DNA of 64,000 bases, taken from contig DEBD01000034.1 of NCBI GenBank assembly GCA_002348385.1, positions 71,772-135,771 on the forward strand. Direction: 5' to 3'. This document shows positions 19,095-28,520 of the stretch, in pieces. The translations under genes were made by a program, and so were the position numbers. Position 1 is the stretch's first letter, and each line of letters begins with the position of its first letter. This stretch comes from Gammaproteobacteria bacterium UBA2965 (GTDB taxonomy: Bacteria > Pseudomonadota > Gammaproteobacteria > Pseudomonadales > Azotimanducaceae). The notes under the pieces were generated by a model. The model did no database searches, had not been told where the DNA came from, and saw only the letters and a list, made by a program, of their open reading frames with translations.

Positions 19095-20828
19095 TTGATC
19101 ATCCTCGGCCTCTCCGGCGCTTTGAACCATGACCCGTCTGCCGCGCTGCTCGTCGATGGCGAGGTGGTGGCGGCGGCCGAGGAGGAACGATTCACGCGCA
19201 TCAAGCACGCGCGCAACCACATGCCGGTGGCGGCGACCGAATACTGCCTCGACGCGGCGGGTATTTCTCCGCTCGACGTGGATGTGGTGGCTTTCCCCTA
19301 CGCGCCCATCAGCCTGGCCTCTCCGGCGCGCTGGCACTACGCGCGCCGCTACTGGTATGCGCCCGACCGGGCGCTGGACGCGATCTTCAACGGCAACCGA
19401 CGCTTTCGCCGCAATCGCGGGCGCGTGCGGGAGGCGGGTCTTCAAGTGGGCATCGACTGGGACCGCACCCGCTTCGTGCCGGTGGAGCACCATCTGGCCC
19501 ACGCGTCCAGCGCTTATCACCTCGGCGGCTTCGAAGGCAAAACCGCTGTCATGAGCGTGGACGGCAAGGGCGAGTACGCCACCACCTTCTTTGGTTACGC
19601 GGAAGCTGGCCGCATTCACCGCATCAAGGAATTCTACGATCCCGATTCGTTGAGCAGCGTATACGGTGCAATCACGGAGTATCTCGGCTTCGAGATGCTT
19701 GACGGAGAGTACAAGGTAATGGGTATGGCGCCCTACGGCGACCCGGCGCGGCTAGACCTGAGTCGGTTGATCGCTCGCCGCGCCAAGGGCTTCAAGGTGG
19801 ATACCCGCTACGTCAACACGGTGGGGCTGCGCCGCCACAAGGAAGCGGGCGTGGGCTACTATTTCAGCGACCGGCTTATTGACTGGCTGGGTCCCCGGCG
19901 CAAGGAAGAAAGCGCTGACGAGCCCTACGTCCACTACGCTGCCGCCATGCAGAAGCTGTTTGAAGATCGCTGCCTGGAACTGATGGATACCTACCTTGCA
20001 GACGTGCTGCGCGAGACCGGCCGGTTGGCGTTTGCCGGAGGTGGGGCGCTGAACGTGAAGCTAAACCAGCGCATCCTCGAGCGCGGCGATGTGCGGCAAC
20101 TGTTCGTGCAGCCCGCGGCCGGCGACTCCGGGACGGCGCTGGGGGCTGCCGCCGTCGTTGCCGCAGCCCGGGGCGAGCGCGTCGCACCCCTTCGGCACGT
20201 CTACCTGGGCCCCGACTATTCCAACGACCAATGTCTCGCCGCGCTTAGTGCCCATGCCGACAGCGTTGCCTGGGAAACCCTCGACAACGTGCCGGCGCGT
20301 GCGGCTGCGCTTTTGGCCGCTGGCCATCCGGTGGCCTGGTTTCAGGGCCGCATGGAGTTCGGCCCCCGAGCGCTGGGGGCGCGCAGCATCCTAGGTTGTG
20401 CGAGCCACGCGGGCATTGCCGATCGCATCAACACCCAGATCAAGTTCCGCGAGCGCTGGCGGCCCTTCTGCCCGAGCATACTGGACCGCGTGGCTGAAGA
20501 CATGCTGCAGACCCGCCATGCGGCGCCATACATGACCATCACCTTCGACGTGGCGCCCCATTGGCGCGACCGGGTGCCAGAGGTGGTGCACGCAGATGGC
20601 ACCGCTCGGGTGCAGGTGGTGGAGCGTGCCACCAATCCCAGATACTACGCGCTGCTGGAGCAGATGGAGGCGCTCACCGGAAATGGCGTGGTGCTGAATA
20701 CGTCGCTGAACCGCCGGGGTGAGCCCATGGTCTGCTCTCCGGAAGACGCGTTGGATATGTTTCTAGGCTGCGATCTGCAGTACCTGATGCTCGAGGACCA
20801 CCTGGTGACCAAACAGGCCCATGACTGA
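19095..20828 (+). CDS. wapO: LPS core carbamoyltransferase (WapO-like)
   Basis: 577 residues from TTG 19095, of the NodU/TobZ/CmcH family. It has an N-terminal Kae1-like fold and a C-terminal YrdC-like domain. Visible motifs are GLSGALNHDPSAALL at the N-terminus, a His-rich metal site (VEHHLAHASSAYH near residue 135), SVDGKGEYAT, and FAGGGALNVKLN near residue 313. The C-terminal signature is EFGPRALGARSIL near residue 420. In P. aeruginosa a homologue at the same place carbamoylates inner-core heptose. It overlaps the next gene by 8 bases. Confidence 0.88.
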   Translation: MIILGLSGALNHDPSAALLVDGEVVAAAEEERFTRIKHARNHMPVAATEYCLDAAGISPLDVDVVAFPYAPISLASPARWHYARRYWYAPDRALDAIFNGNRRFRRNRGRVREAGLQVGIDWDRTRFVPVEHHLAHASSAYHLGGFEGKTAVMSVDGKGEYATTFFGYAEAGRIHRIKEFYDPDSLSSVYGAITEYLGFEMLDGEYKVMGMAPYGDPARLDLSRLIARRAKGFKVDTRYVNTVGLRRHKEAGVGYYFSDRLIDWLGPRRKEESADEPYVHYAAAMQKLFEDRCLELMDTYLADVLRETGRLAFAGGGALNVKLNQRILERGDVRQLFVQPAAGDSGTALGAAAVVAAARGERVAPLRHVYLGPDYSNDQCLAALSAHADSVAWETLDNVPARAAALLAAGHPVAWFQGRMEFGPRALGARSILGCASHAGIADRINTQIKFRERWRPFCPSILDRVAEDMLQTRHAAPYMTITFDVAPHWRDRVPEVVHADGTARVQVVERATNPRYYALLEQMEALTGNGVVLNTSLNRRGEPMVCSPEDALDMFLGCDLQYLMLEDHLVTKQAHD

Positions 20829-21882
20829 TTCTCCGCCACGCGTGCTGCAGGTGTGCCCTAACGACCATCCGCCCTTCGCGGACGTGGTGGCTTTCCACGC
20901 GCGCGCCCTGGAGCGGCTGGGGTTCGATGTGGGCACGGTGTTCTTCGCGCCGCCCACCAGCAAGCTGGTGCCGGACGCCACCTATCTCCAGCAAGCGGAC
21001 CTGCGCGCCACGCGCGCTCTGGGAGCAACGTTGCGGCGCGCGCTGGACGGCGGGCAAGGCGAGCCGTTCGCGCTTGCGTTGTGTCATCGCTATCGGGGCA
21101 TGCGCGGTTTCATGGCCTCTGGTGTCCCGGCGCGGCGCACCCTGTGCGTAGCTCACGAATTCGGTCTGTTTCGGCGCGCGCGCCGGCGCTTGCGCCAGCG
21201 GCTGCTGCCGTCCGGAGCGGATTTTGCGGGAGTGTCCGGCGCCGTCGTGGAAGAGCTGGCCGCCACCGTGGCCGTGCCCACTTTGCTACCCAACGGTATC
21301 GATCTCGAGCGCGAGGACGACCTGCGTCTTGATCGCGATGCTGCCCGCGCACAGCTTGGGCTTGCCGGGGAGCACCTGCATGTGGGGGTGGTGGGCCGCC
21401 TGCATCCGAAGAAGCAGCCCCAGCTCGCCCTTGAGGGCTTTCGCGCCTTTGCCGCCGGGCAGCCCAACGCGCAGCTCACCTTTCTCGGCGAGGGCGAGCT
21501 GGCGGCTGTGCTTCAACAATCCGCCGAGGGCCTGCCCGTGCGCTTCGGCGGTTTCGTTGCCCACGCATCACGCTACCTGCGCGCCTTCGATGTGGTGCTC
21601 ATTACGTCCACCGAGGCCGAAGCGTTCAACATGGCCGCGCTGGAAGCGATGGCCGCGGGCGTGCCCGTGGTGGCTGGACCCGCCCCTGGACCGCGCTTCG
21701 TGCTGGGCGACGCGGGCGTGTTCTTCGGTCGGCCGGATCCGGCAGCGGTGGCGGATGCCCTGGTGCGGGCGTGTGTGCCGGGTGCCGCTGAACGTCTGGG
21801 CCAGCGAGGGCTGGAGCGCGCGCAGCGCGAGTTCTCCGTGGCGGCGGGGGCCCGTCGGCTGAGCGCCTATGTAGACCGCTAA
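20821..21882 (+). CDS. Glycosyltransferase family 4 (WapH-like), LPS core
   Basis: 353 residues, GT4 fold. The donor-binding part shows GVVGRLHPKKQPQLALEGF near residue 182 and the glutamate motif EAEAFNMAALEAMAAGVPVV near residue 265. Its place directly after the carbamoyltransferase matches the P. aeruginosa core glycosyltransferase WapH, but the sugar and linkage cannot be read. The ATG overlaps the upstream stop. It is the last gene of the core run and is convergent with the acyltransferase gene, with a 4-base gap. Confidence 0.82.
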   Translation: MTDSPPRVLQVCPNDHPPFADVVAFHARALERLGFDVGTVFFAPPTSKLVPDATYLQQADLRATRALGATLRRALDGGQGEPFALALCHRYRGMRGFMASGVPARRTLCVAHEFGLFRRARRRLRQRLLPSGADFAGVSGAVVEELAATVAVPTLLPNGIDLEREDDLRLDRDAARAQLGLAGEHLHVGVVGRLHPKKQPQLALEGFRAFAAGQPNAQLTFLGEGELAAVLQQSAEGLPVRFGGFVAHASRYLRAFDVVLITSTEAEAFNMAALEAMAAGVPVVAGPAPGPRFVLGDAGVFFGRPDPAAVADALVRACVPGAAERLGQRGLERAQREFSVAAGARRLSAYVDR

Positions 21883-21886
21883 GCCG

Positions 21887-22810
21887 TCAGTAGGGGCGTG
21901 CCTCGCCTTGCGGCCGCGTTTTGAACCGGCGGTGAATCCACAGGTACTGATCCGGGTGCCGCGCGACCGCCTCTTCCACCAGCTCGTTTGCCCGGGTTGC
22001 GTCGGCAACTTCATCACCCGTGGGATACCCCGGCGGTGCGGGGCGCAAAGTTACGTGCCAGGCGAGCGTGTGCCAGTCTCTGTAGATCTCCAGGAACACT
22101 ACCGGTGATTCGTTGAACTGGGCGAGCCGTGAGGGCGTGGTGATGGTGGCTGCGGGCACCCCGAAGAAGGGCGCGAAAACCGAATGCTTGGGGCCGTAGT
22201 CCTGATCGGCCGCGTACCATACGATGTGTCCCGCTTTCAGCGCTCGCAAAAGGGCTCGGACGTCAGAGCGTTCTATGACCGCCCCGTAGTAACGGCGGCG
22301 GCCTCGCAGCTGAAGCCAATCCCACACCGGGTTTTTGCTGCGCCGGTACATCACATCCACATCCACATGCCGGGTCAGCGCCGGAGAGAAGGTGTCCAGG
22401 CAGGTGAAGTGCCCGCCCAATAGCAGCACGCCGCGCCCCTGTGCGTGAGCGTTCCGAAGGTGCTCGAGCCCTTCGATCTGCACCCGTTCGCCTAGCGGGC
22501 TGTTGGGATTAAGCCAGGTGATGGCCGCTTCCATGGCACCGGCCCCCACGTGCTGGAATACCTGCTTCAAGCGGCGTTCGCGCTCCGCGCCACCCGCCTC
22601 GGGGAAGCACAGCGAAAGGTTCACTCGTGCGATGTGACGCCTTCCGGCGGAAAGGTGGTAGGCGGCCCAGCCCAATGCACGCCCGGTGTCGAGCGCCAGC
22701 TTGAGCGGCAGGCGGGTGACCAGCCAGGCAAACCCCACTGCCGCCCAGGTGCCCCACACTCTGGGTGAGCGCGTTGTCGGTGCTGCTCGTTTTCTGCTCA
22801 CTGTTTCCAC
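21887..22810 (-). CDS. Lipid A late acyltransferase (LpxL/HtrB family)
   Basis: 307 residues from GTG 22810. The family transfers a secondary acyl chain onto lipid A at the inner membrane. It has an N-terminal membrane anchor (GFAWLVTRLPLKLALDTG). The catalytic H-x4-D is in GGHFTCLD near residue 135, and WYAADQDYGPKHSVFAPFFG is the typical second block near residue 195. The sequence does not decide between lauroyl and other acyl specificity, so I give no gene symbol. It is divergent from hldE. Confidence 0.9.
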   Translation of the reverse strand: METVSRKRAAPTTRSPRVWGTWAAVGFAWLVTRLPLKLALDTGRALGWAAYHLSAGRRHIARVNLSLCFPEAGGAERERRLKQVFQHVGAGAMEAAITWLNPNSPLGERVQIEGLEHLRNAHAQGRGVLLLGGHFTCLDTFSPALTRHVDVDVMYRRSKNPVWDWLQLRGRRRYYGAVIERSDVRALLRALKAGHIVWYAADQDYGPKHSVFAPFFGVPAATITTPSRLAQFNESPVVFLEIYRDWHTLAWHVTLRPAPPGYPTGDEVADATRANELVEEAVARHPDQYLWIHRRFKTRPQGEARPY

Positions 22811-22865
22811 TCGCCGGCCGTGCGCGAATTGTAACGGCCCGACCCTGTGTTACCATCCGACGCCC

Positions 22866-24302
22866 ATGAAACTGCCCTCCCTGCAAGGGGTCAATGTGCT
22901 CGTTGTGGGTGATGTGATGCTGGATCGCTACTGGTCCGGTCCCGCGCACCGAGTCTCTCAAGAAGCCCCCGTTCCCGTCGTTCACGTGCAGCAAACCGAC
23001 GAGCGCCCTGGCGGCGCAGCTAACGTGGCGCTCAACGTTGCCAGCCTGGGCGCGCGCTGCACGCTCGTTGGCATGGTAGGCAACGACGCCGAGGCAGGCG
23101 CGCTAAGAGGACGTCTTGAGGCGGCTGGTGTCGTGTGCGACTTTGTTAGCGTCACGGGTTGGCCCACCGTGGTCAAATTGAGGATGGTGAGCCAGCGGCA
23201 GCAGTTGCTGCGCGCGGATTTCGAGCAGTCATTGCCTGAGGATCAGCAGCTGCACCAGGAATTGCTTGGCAGGGTGCAAGGGCATCTGGACGCAGCGGGT
23301 GGGGTCAGCGCCGTGGTGCTGCAGGACTACGACAAAGGCGCCGTAGCGGAACCCGAGGATCTCATCGACGCCGCTGCCGGGCATGGGGTTCCGGTGGTGG
23401 TGGATCCAAAGAGCAAACCCTGGAGCCGCTATGCTGGCGCCGCCGTGCTCAAGCCCAACGGTGAGGAGTTTGCCGCCCAGGTGGGTGCCCCCGAGTCCGA
23501 CGAGCAGCTGCTCACCCTGGCCGGTTCGGCCTGCGCTGAGCACCGTATCGGATTCATGGCCGTAACCCGCGGGGAGCGGGGCATCGCTGTGGCCGAGGCG
23601 GGCGGCGCCCATGCCCATGTGCCGGCGCTGCCCGTGGAGGTCTACGACGAGACCGGTGCGGGCGATACCGTGGCGGCGGCGTTGGCGCTGGGGCTCAGTC
23701 TCGGCTGGACCAGCGTGCGCTGTGCGGAACTGGCTAACATGGCGGCCGGGCTGGTGGTGGCCAAGGCGGGTACCGCCGCTGTGTCCGGTCCCGAGCTGGC
23801 CGTCGCGCTTTCCGCTCGCACCCACGGATCGCGCGGGCCGCTGAGCCAGGACCAGCTGCGCGACGTTTTGGCTCAGGCGCGCGACGCGGGCGAACGCATC
23901 GTGTTTACCAACGGCTGTTTCGATATTCTGCACGCGGGCCACGTGGCTTACCTGGAAGAAGCCCGCGCTTTGGGTGATCGTCTGGTGGTGGCCGTCAACG
24001 ACGATGCCTCCGTCACCCGCATCAAGGGGCCGGGTCGTCCGGTGAACGCGCTGGAACGCCGGCTGAAGGTATTGGCGGGCCTGCAGTGCGTAGACCACGT
24101 AGTAGATTTTGCCGAAGACACCCCCGAGGCGTTGCTTCGCCTGCTGCAGCCGGACCTGCTGGTGAAAGGTGGCGACTACGCCCCTGACCAGGTGGTGGGC
24201 GCGGACATCGTCGAGGGTTACGGCGGCGAGGTGCGCGTGCTGGGATTGGTGGAAGACGTGTCCACCAGCGGTATCGTGGAACGTCTCCGCGACCCCGAGT
24301 GA
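22866..24302 (+). CDS. hldE: Bifunctional heptose-7-P kinase / heptose-1-P adenylyltransferase
   Basis: 478 residues from ATG 22866. HldE makes ADP-D-glycero-manno-heptose, the donor for WaaC and WaaF. The N-terminal ribokinase-type domain (1 to about 320) shows VVGDVMLDRYW, RPGGAANVALN and the catalytic ETGAGDTVAAALALG near residue 262. The C-terminal cytidylyltransferase-like domain (about 345-478) shows FTNGCFDILHAGHVAYL. The end overlaps waaP by 4 bases. Longer in-frame starts would run into the acyltransferase gene and are not used. Confidence 0.95.
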   Translation: MKLPSLQGVNVLVVGDVMLDRYWSGPAHRVSQEAPVPVVHVQQTDERPGGAANVALNVASLGARCTLVGMVGNDAEAGALRGRLEAAGVVCDFVSVTGWPTVVKLRMVSQRQQLLRADFEQSLPEDQQLHQELLGRVQGHLDAAGGVSAVVLQDYDKGAVAEPEDLIDAAAGHGVPVVVDPKSKPWSRYAGAAVLKPNGEEFAAQVGAPESDEQLLTLAGSACAEHRIGFMAVTRGERGIAVAEAGGAHAHVPALPVEVYDETGAGDTVAAALALGLSLGWTSVRCAELANMAAGLVVAKAGTAAVSGPELAVALSARTHGSRGPLSQDQLRDVLAQARDAGERIVFTNGCFDILHAGHVAYLEEARALGDRLVVAVNDDASVTRIKGPGRPVNALERRLKVLAGLQCVDHVVDFAEDTPEALLRLLQPDLLVKGGDYAPDQVVGADIVEGYGGEVRVLGLVEDVSTSGIVERLRDPE

Positions 24303-25135
24303 GCGCGGGCGAGCTTTACCTGCGAGAAGACTTTGCCCGGCACTGGGCCGGACGGGATCCGTTTGCCGAGATCGAAGCCCTTCGGCGTGACCCGGTGCGT
24401 GAGGTGGCCAGCCGCAGCACGTTTCGCTTCGAGCTGGATGGCAGCGCTTACTTTGCCAAGGTCCACGGTGGCGTGGGCTGGCTGGAAATCCTGAAGAACC
24501 TGGTGGTGGGCAAAGCGCCGGTGGTGGATGCGGGCAACGAGTACCGCGCGGCCACCTATCTCGCCGGTCTGGGGCTCCACACTCTCAAGGTGGCCGCCTT
24601 CGGCACGCGCGGTCGCAATCCAGCACGGCGGCGGTCGTTTCTGGTCACCGACGAGATCACGGGTGCCGAAACCCTGGAAGATCTCACCCTGGACTGGCCT
24701 GAGAATCCCCCCGACCCGGTGGTGAAATGGGCGTTGATTGACAAGTCGGCCCACGTCGCGAGTACCATGCACGATGCGGGCATCAACCATCGCGACTTCT
24801 ACATCTGTCATCTAATGCTGCAGGCGCCTGGCGCGCTCACCCGGGAGTCTCTGAACTTCAATCTGTATTTGATGGATCTGCACCGGGCCCAGCAGCGGGC
24901 CGGCGTGCCGAGGCGCTGGATGGTGCGTGACTTGGCTGCGTTACTCTACTCCACCTACGACATCGGGCTCAGCCGCCGTGATCGCATGAGGTTCTTGAAA
25001 GCGTATTTCGACATGCCTTTGCGCGACGTGCTGCGCCGCCACGCTAGCTTGCTGGCCGCTGTACAGGCGCGTGCGGATAAGCTGTACGCCAAGGCCCAAC
25101 GCAAACGGCTGCTGCCGCGTCAGCAGAGCGCCTGA
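24299..25135 (+). CDS. waaP: LPS core heptose(I) kinase
   Basis: 278 residues from GTG 24299, overlapping hldE by 4 bases. WaaP phosphorylates heptose I of the inner core. Strong collinear similarity to E. coli RfaP is visible: FRFELDGSAYFAKVHGG near residue 42, LKNLVVGKAPVVDA near residue 65, INHRDFYICHLML as catalytic loop near residue 160, and DLHRAQQRAGVPRRW near residue 195, where Asp-Leu-His replaces DFG as usual in this family. In P. aeruginosa waaP sits directly after waaG; here it is attached to hldE. Confidence 0.9.
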   Translation: MSAGELYLREDFARHWAGRDPFAEIEALRRDPVREVASRSTFRFELDGSAYFAKVHGGVGWLEILKNLVVGKAPVVDAGNEYRAATYLAGLGLHTLKVAAFGTRGRNPARRRSFLVTDEITGAETLEDLTLDWPENPPDPVVKWALIDKSAHVASTMHDAGINHRDFYICHLMLQAPGALTRESLNFNLYLMDLHRAQQRAGVPRRWMVRDLAALLYSTYDIGLSRRDRMRFLKAYFDMPLRDVLRRHASLLAAVQARADKLYAKAQRKRLLPRQQSA

Positions 25136-25184
25136 TCTTCCGCCGGTTGCGTCCTGCTTGGCGCGGGCTGATGGCCGGCTGGTT

Positions 25185-25940
25185 TCAGCCGCCAACAGCT
25201 TCGGCGTTGGCCGCCAAGTGCCCGGGGTCGATGGTGCCCACCACCACACTGCACACGCCAGTTTGCTCGGCGGCCCAGGCCAGGTCCGCCGGGTCGCCGT
25301 GCCCGCTGGATAGTGCCTTTTTCACCAGAACGCCGCAGCCCTGATCCGCTGCAGCGGCCACCACGGCGCGCTGTTGGTCCTCCCGGGGATTCAGCGTGGC
25401 CATGATCACGTCCACGCCCAGGTCAAGCGCGCGCTGGCCACCGTCTATTGTCTTGTGTGAGATGCCCACCGCCCGCACCAGCCCTTGCTCTTTTAAAGAC
25501 AGCAGCGTGGGCAGCGCGTCGGACTGATCCAGAATCTGCAGGTCGTTGCCATCGGAATGAATGAGCACGATGTCCAGGTAGTCGGTCTGCAGTCGCGCGA
25601 GCGAACGTTGGATGCTTTGTTCCATGGCGGCCGTGGAAAAGTCGAATTGCGATCGGCCATCTTGGAAGGATTCACCTGCCTTGGTGCAAATGATCCAGTC
25701 CTGGCGCTGGCCCCTGAGCAGGTGGCCGAGGGTTTCCTCGCTGGTACCGTAAGCGGGGGCCGTGTCCAGCAGGTTCACCCCGTGTTCCCGTGCCTGCGCC
25801 AACAGCCTGCCAGCAGATTCGCGGGAGGGTATCTGGAAGGTTTCCGGGTAGGCCACGCCGCGATCTCGGCCCAGCTTCACGGTGCCAAGCCCCAAGACCG
25901 AAACCTGCATGTCCGAACGGCCCAGGCTGCGCAGCTCCAT
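25185..25940 (-). CDS. Aldo/keto reductase
   Basis: 251 residues from ATG 25940. It is a short aldo/keto reductase with the usual opening (LGRSDMQVSVLGLGTVKLGR). NLLDTAPAYGTSEETLG carries catalytic Asp and Tyr near residues 58-65, TKAGE carries the Lys near residue 88, and VLIHSDG carries the His near residue 126. It is NADPH-dependent by family; substrate unknown. The start overlaps the stop of the FAD oxidoreductase by one base (TGATG), so the pair is co-translated. The same pair lies near waaA in Pseudomonas. Confidence 0.85.
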   Translation of the reverse strand: MELRSLGRSDMQVSVLGLGTVKLGRDRGVAYPETFQIPSRESAGRLLAQAREHGVNLLDTAPAYGTSEETLGHLLRGQRQDWIICTKAGESFQDGRSQFDFSTAAMEQSIQRSLARLQTDYLDIVLIHSDGNDLQILDQSDALPTLLSLKEQGLVRAVGISHKTIDGGQRALDLGVDVIMATLNPREDQQRAVVAAAADQGCGVLVKKALSSGHGDPADLAWAAEQTGVCSVVVGTIDPGHLAANAEAVGG

Positions 25941-27118
25941 CAGTGCTCCCAGGGTACCTGGCCCACGGGCGCTGCGGCCATGCCATCCAATGAGATGCGG
26001 GCCGATGGCTGGACCGGGGCCGCCAGCAGCGCTGCGGCGGCGTCTCCCAGAGCAGGCGCCAGGCTCAGTTTTACCGGCCAACAGGTCAGCACGGGCCCGT
26101 GTGCCTCCACAAAAGGATCGTCCGGTCGGCCGCCGTCGTCGCGCAACGGCTCTGCCCGATCAATGCGCAAGCCGCGCACTTTGGCGTCGTCCCAGTTGAG
26201 CCACCCCACGCAGGCGCGCAGCTCTTCCCGGGCCTGCTCGGCCAGTGCCTGCTCATTGAGCGACACACCGTCCTCCGCCAGCTGACCTCCCAGGTACCAC
26301 ACCTGTTGGTTGGATCTGGGATCGGAACGAGCGTGCGTGGTAATGGTGAGGCGTGGCTGGCTGCCTCGCAGCCCGGTCAGGCAGTGGGCGTACATGGGAT
26401 CAGTGTGTTGGTGAAAGACCATGGCCTGGTGCAGCCCGCGCAGCTGCATGCGCGCGGACGGTATCGCCAGCGCCCCAAGCAGTGGTCCGTTGCCCGCCCC
26501 GGCGCACAGCACCAGCTGGCGGGCGGTGATCCGGTGCTCGCCCAGAGTGAGGGTGACGTGGTCGTCCTGCAGTGCCACGTCGTCCGCCTGCAGCGCGTGC
26601 CGATAGATGTGCCCGGCAACGTTGCCGCGCAGCAGCCGCACCAGGGCGGCAGTGTCGATCACCAGATCGTCCACCCCGTACACTGTGCCGGTGAAGTCGG
26701 TACGCTGAAACACGGCCGGATAGTCGGCGGCCGTAAGCTTGTCGATCCGTCCACGCATCAGCTTGCTGGCGAAGAAGGCTGTCAGCCGGTCTTGCAGCGA
26801 GCCCTGTGCGAACACGAAGTAGCGCTGGCACAGGGGCGTGAGGGCGCGCAGATCCAACTCGCCGCTGCCCGCCAGGCAGGCGCGCCAGCGGGCTGGCATG
26901 TGGGCGATGGCGGCGGTGGCCGGGCTGAGGTTGCCATCCAGGCTGTACTTCAAACCGCCGTGAATCATGCCCTGGCTGGCCAGGGTCTGCCCGCCGCCCA
27001 GCGTGTGCGCCTCCAATAACAGCAGGGAATAGCCCCGCTGGACGAACAGGTTTGCCAGCCATAATCCGGCAATCCCGCCGCCGACGATGACCAGGTCCAC
27101 GACTTTCCTGGGGTGCAT
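25940..27118 (-). CDS. FAD-dependent oxidoreductase (DAO family)
   Basis: 392 residues from ATG 27118. The N-terminal dinucleotide-binding motif is VIVGGGIAGLWLANLFVQRG, with the acidic residue in LLLEAHTLGGGQT. The rest follows the D-amino-acid-oxidase or glycerol-3-phosphate-dehydrogenase fold (VLCAGAGNGPLL near residue 205). Substrate is unknown. It precedes and overlaps the aldo/keto reductase. The start codon is 100 bases from waaA on the opposite strand, so the two genes probably share a promoter region. Confidence 0.85.
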   Translation of the reverse strand: MHPRKVVDLVIVGGGIAGLWLANLFVQRGYSLLLLEAHTLGGGQTLASQGMIHGGLKYSLDGNLSPATAAIAHMPARWRACLAGSGELDLRALTPLCQRYFVFAQGSLQDRLTAFFASKLMRGRIDKLTAADYPAVFQRTDFTGTVYGVDDLVIDTAALVRLLRGNVAGHIYRHALQADDVALQDDHVTLTLGEHRITARQLVLCAGAGNGPLLGALAIPSARMQLRGLHQAMVFHQHTDPMYAHCLTGLRGSQPRLTITTHARSDPRSNQQVWYLGGQLAEDGVSLNEQALAEQAREELRACVGWLNWDDAKVRGLRIDRAEPLRDDGGRPDDPFVEAHGPVLTCWPVKLSLAPALGDAAAALLAAPVQPSARISLDGMAAAPVGQVPWEH

Positions 27119-27217
27119 GGGGCAGCGAGCCTACGGGGTGCGCCGGTGGCCCGCAACTGCCTGCTGCTGGACGGCGCCCGTCTTGACGCAGCCATCCGGC
27201 CTGCGCAGGCTTGGTGG

Positions 27218-28504
27218 ATGCTGCGCATGCTCTACCGGCTGCTGTTGGTTCCCGCCTATCCGCTCGCCCGGCTGCGCCTGGCATGGCGGGCCCGCCGCGA
27301 TCGGGCATACGGTGAGCGTGTGTCTGAGCGTTTCGGCCACGTGGCAAAAGAACTGCCGCGCGGGGCTGTCTGGTTTCACACCGTGTCAGCGGGAGAGACC
27401 ATCTCGGCGGTCCCGCTGATTCGCAGGCTCACCGAGGAGTTTCCCGAGCTACCGTTCCTGGTAACCACCATGACCCCTACGGGTTCGGCCCAGGTCCGAC
27501 AGCGCCTGGGTGATGGTGTCGCCCACTGCTACGCCCCTTACGATTTCCCCCGTGCCGTGGAGCGCTTCTTCGAGCGCATGCAGCCGCGCGTGCTCGTGCT
27601 TATGGAAACGGAGCTTTGGCCGAATTTCATCGACGCGGCCCATCGGCGGGGCATTCCCGTTGTGCTCATCAACGCGCGGCTGTCGCCGCAATCTGCCCGA
27701 GGTTATGCGCGCATCGGTTCGCTCACCCGGGACATGCTGCGCAAGATCGCCTTCATCGCCTGCCAGTATCCTGACCACGCGGAGCGTTTTCTCGCGCTCG
27801 GGGCTGATAGCGCTAAGGTGAGCGCCCTGGGCAGCGTGAAGTTCGACGTGCGGCTACCCGAAGATCATGCGCAGCGCGTTGCAGCACTGCGCGGTGGCTG
27901 GGGCGCCGACGCAAGAAAGGTGTGGATCGCGGGTAGCACCCACCCCGGCGAGGAAAGCACCCTGATCGAAGCCCACAGGGAAGTTTGTCGTACCCACCCC
28001 GATGCTCTGCTGCTGTTGGTGCCACGCCATCCCGAGCGCGCCGATGACGTGGAGAGGCTTATTAAAAGCGCAGGGCTGTCGGTGCGTCGGCAAAGTGCCG
28101 TTCAGGGAGAGGGCCTCGACGGCGCTGCGGTGGTGCTGTGCGACACCATGGGCCAGCTTCAATATCTTTATGGCCTGTCCGAGGTGGCATTTCTCGGCGG
28201 GAGTCTGGTTAGCGTGGGTGGACACAACCCAATCGAAGCGGCCGTGTGCGAGCAGCCGCTGATCATGGGGCCAGAGACGTTCAACTTTCCCGACGTGGTC
28301 GCCGCCTTCAGCGACGCGGGCTGCCTGTTTGTGGTGACCGATGCACACGCTGTGGCCCAAGTGGTGGCACGGCTGCTCTCCGATGAAGCGGAGCGAGCTC
28401 GGCTGGGCGCGGTGGCCCGCCAAGTAGTGGCAGACAATGCGGGGGCGAGCGAACGCATTCTGGCGCTGCTGCGCGCCGAGATCCGCGCGCGTCAGCACCT
28501 CTAG
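27218..28504 (+). CDS. waaA: 3-deoxy-D-manno-octulosonic acid (Kdo) transferase
   Basis: 428 residues from ATG 27218. WaaA transfers Kdo to lipid IVA at the inner membrane. A membrane anchor (MLYRLLLVPAYPLARLRL) is followed by the acceptor site HTVSAGETISAVPLI, where the Glu is the catalytic base, and METELWPNFI near residue 130. The donor-binding C-domain shows GSTHPGEESTLIEAH near residue 240 and GGHNPIEAAVCEQPLIMGP near residue 337. ATG 27227 is a possible start too. Confidence 0.93.
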   Translation: MLRMLYRLLLVPAYPLARLRLAWRARRDRAYGERVSERFGHVAKELPRGAVWFHTVSAGETISAVPLIRRLTEEFPELPFLVTTMTPTGSAQVRQRLGDGVAHCYAPYDFPRAVERFFERMQPRVLVLMETELWPNFIDAAHRRGIPVVLINARLSPQSARGYARIGSLTRDMLRKIAFIACQYPDHAERFLALGADSAKVSALGSVKFDVRLPEDHAQRVAALRGGWGADARKVWIAGSTHPGEESTLIEAHREVCRTHPDALLLLVPRHPERADDVERLIKSAGLSVRRQSAVQGEGLDGAAVVLCDTMGQLQYLYGLSEVAFLGGSLVSVGGHNPIEAAVCEQPLIMGPETFNFPDVVAAFSDAGCLFVVTDAHAVAQVVARLLSDEAERARLGAVARQVVADNAGASERILALLRAEIRARQHL

Positions 28505-28520
28505 CCGGTCAATCGCGTTC

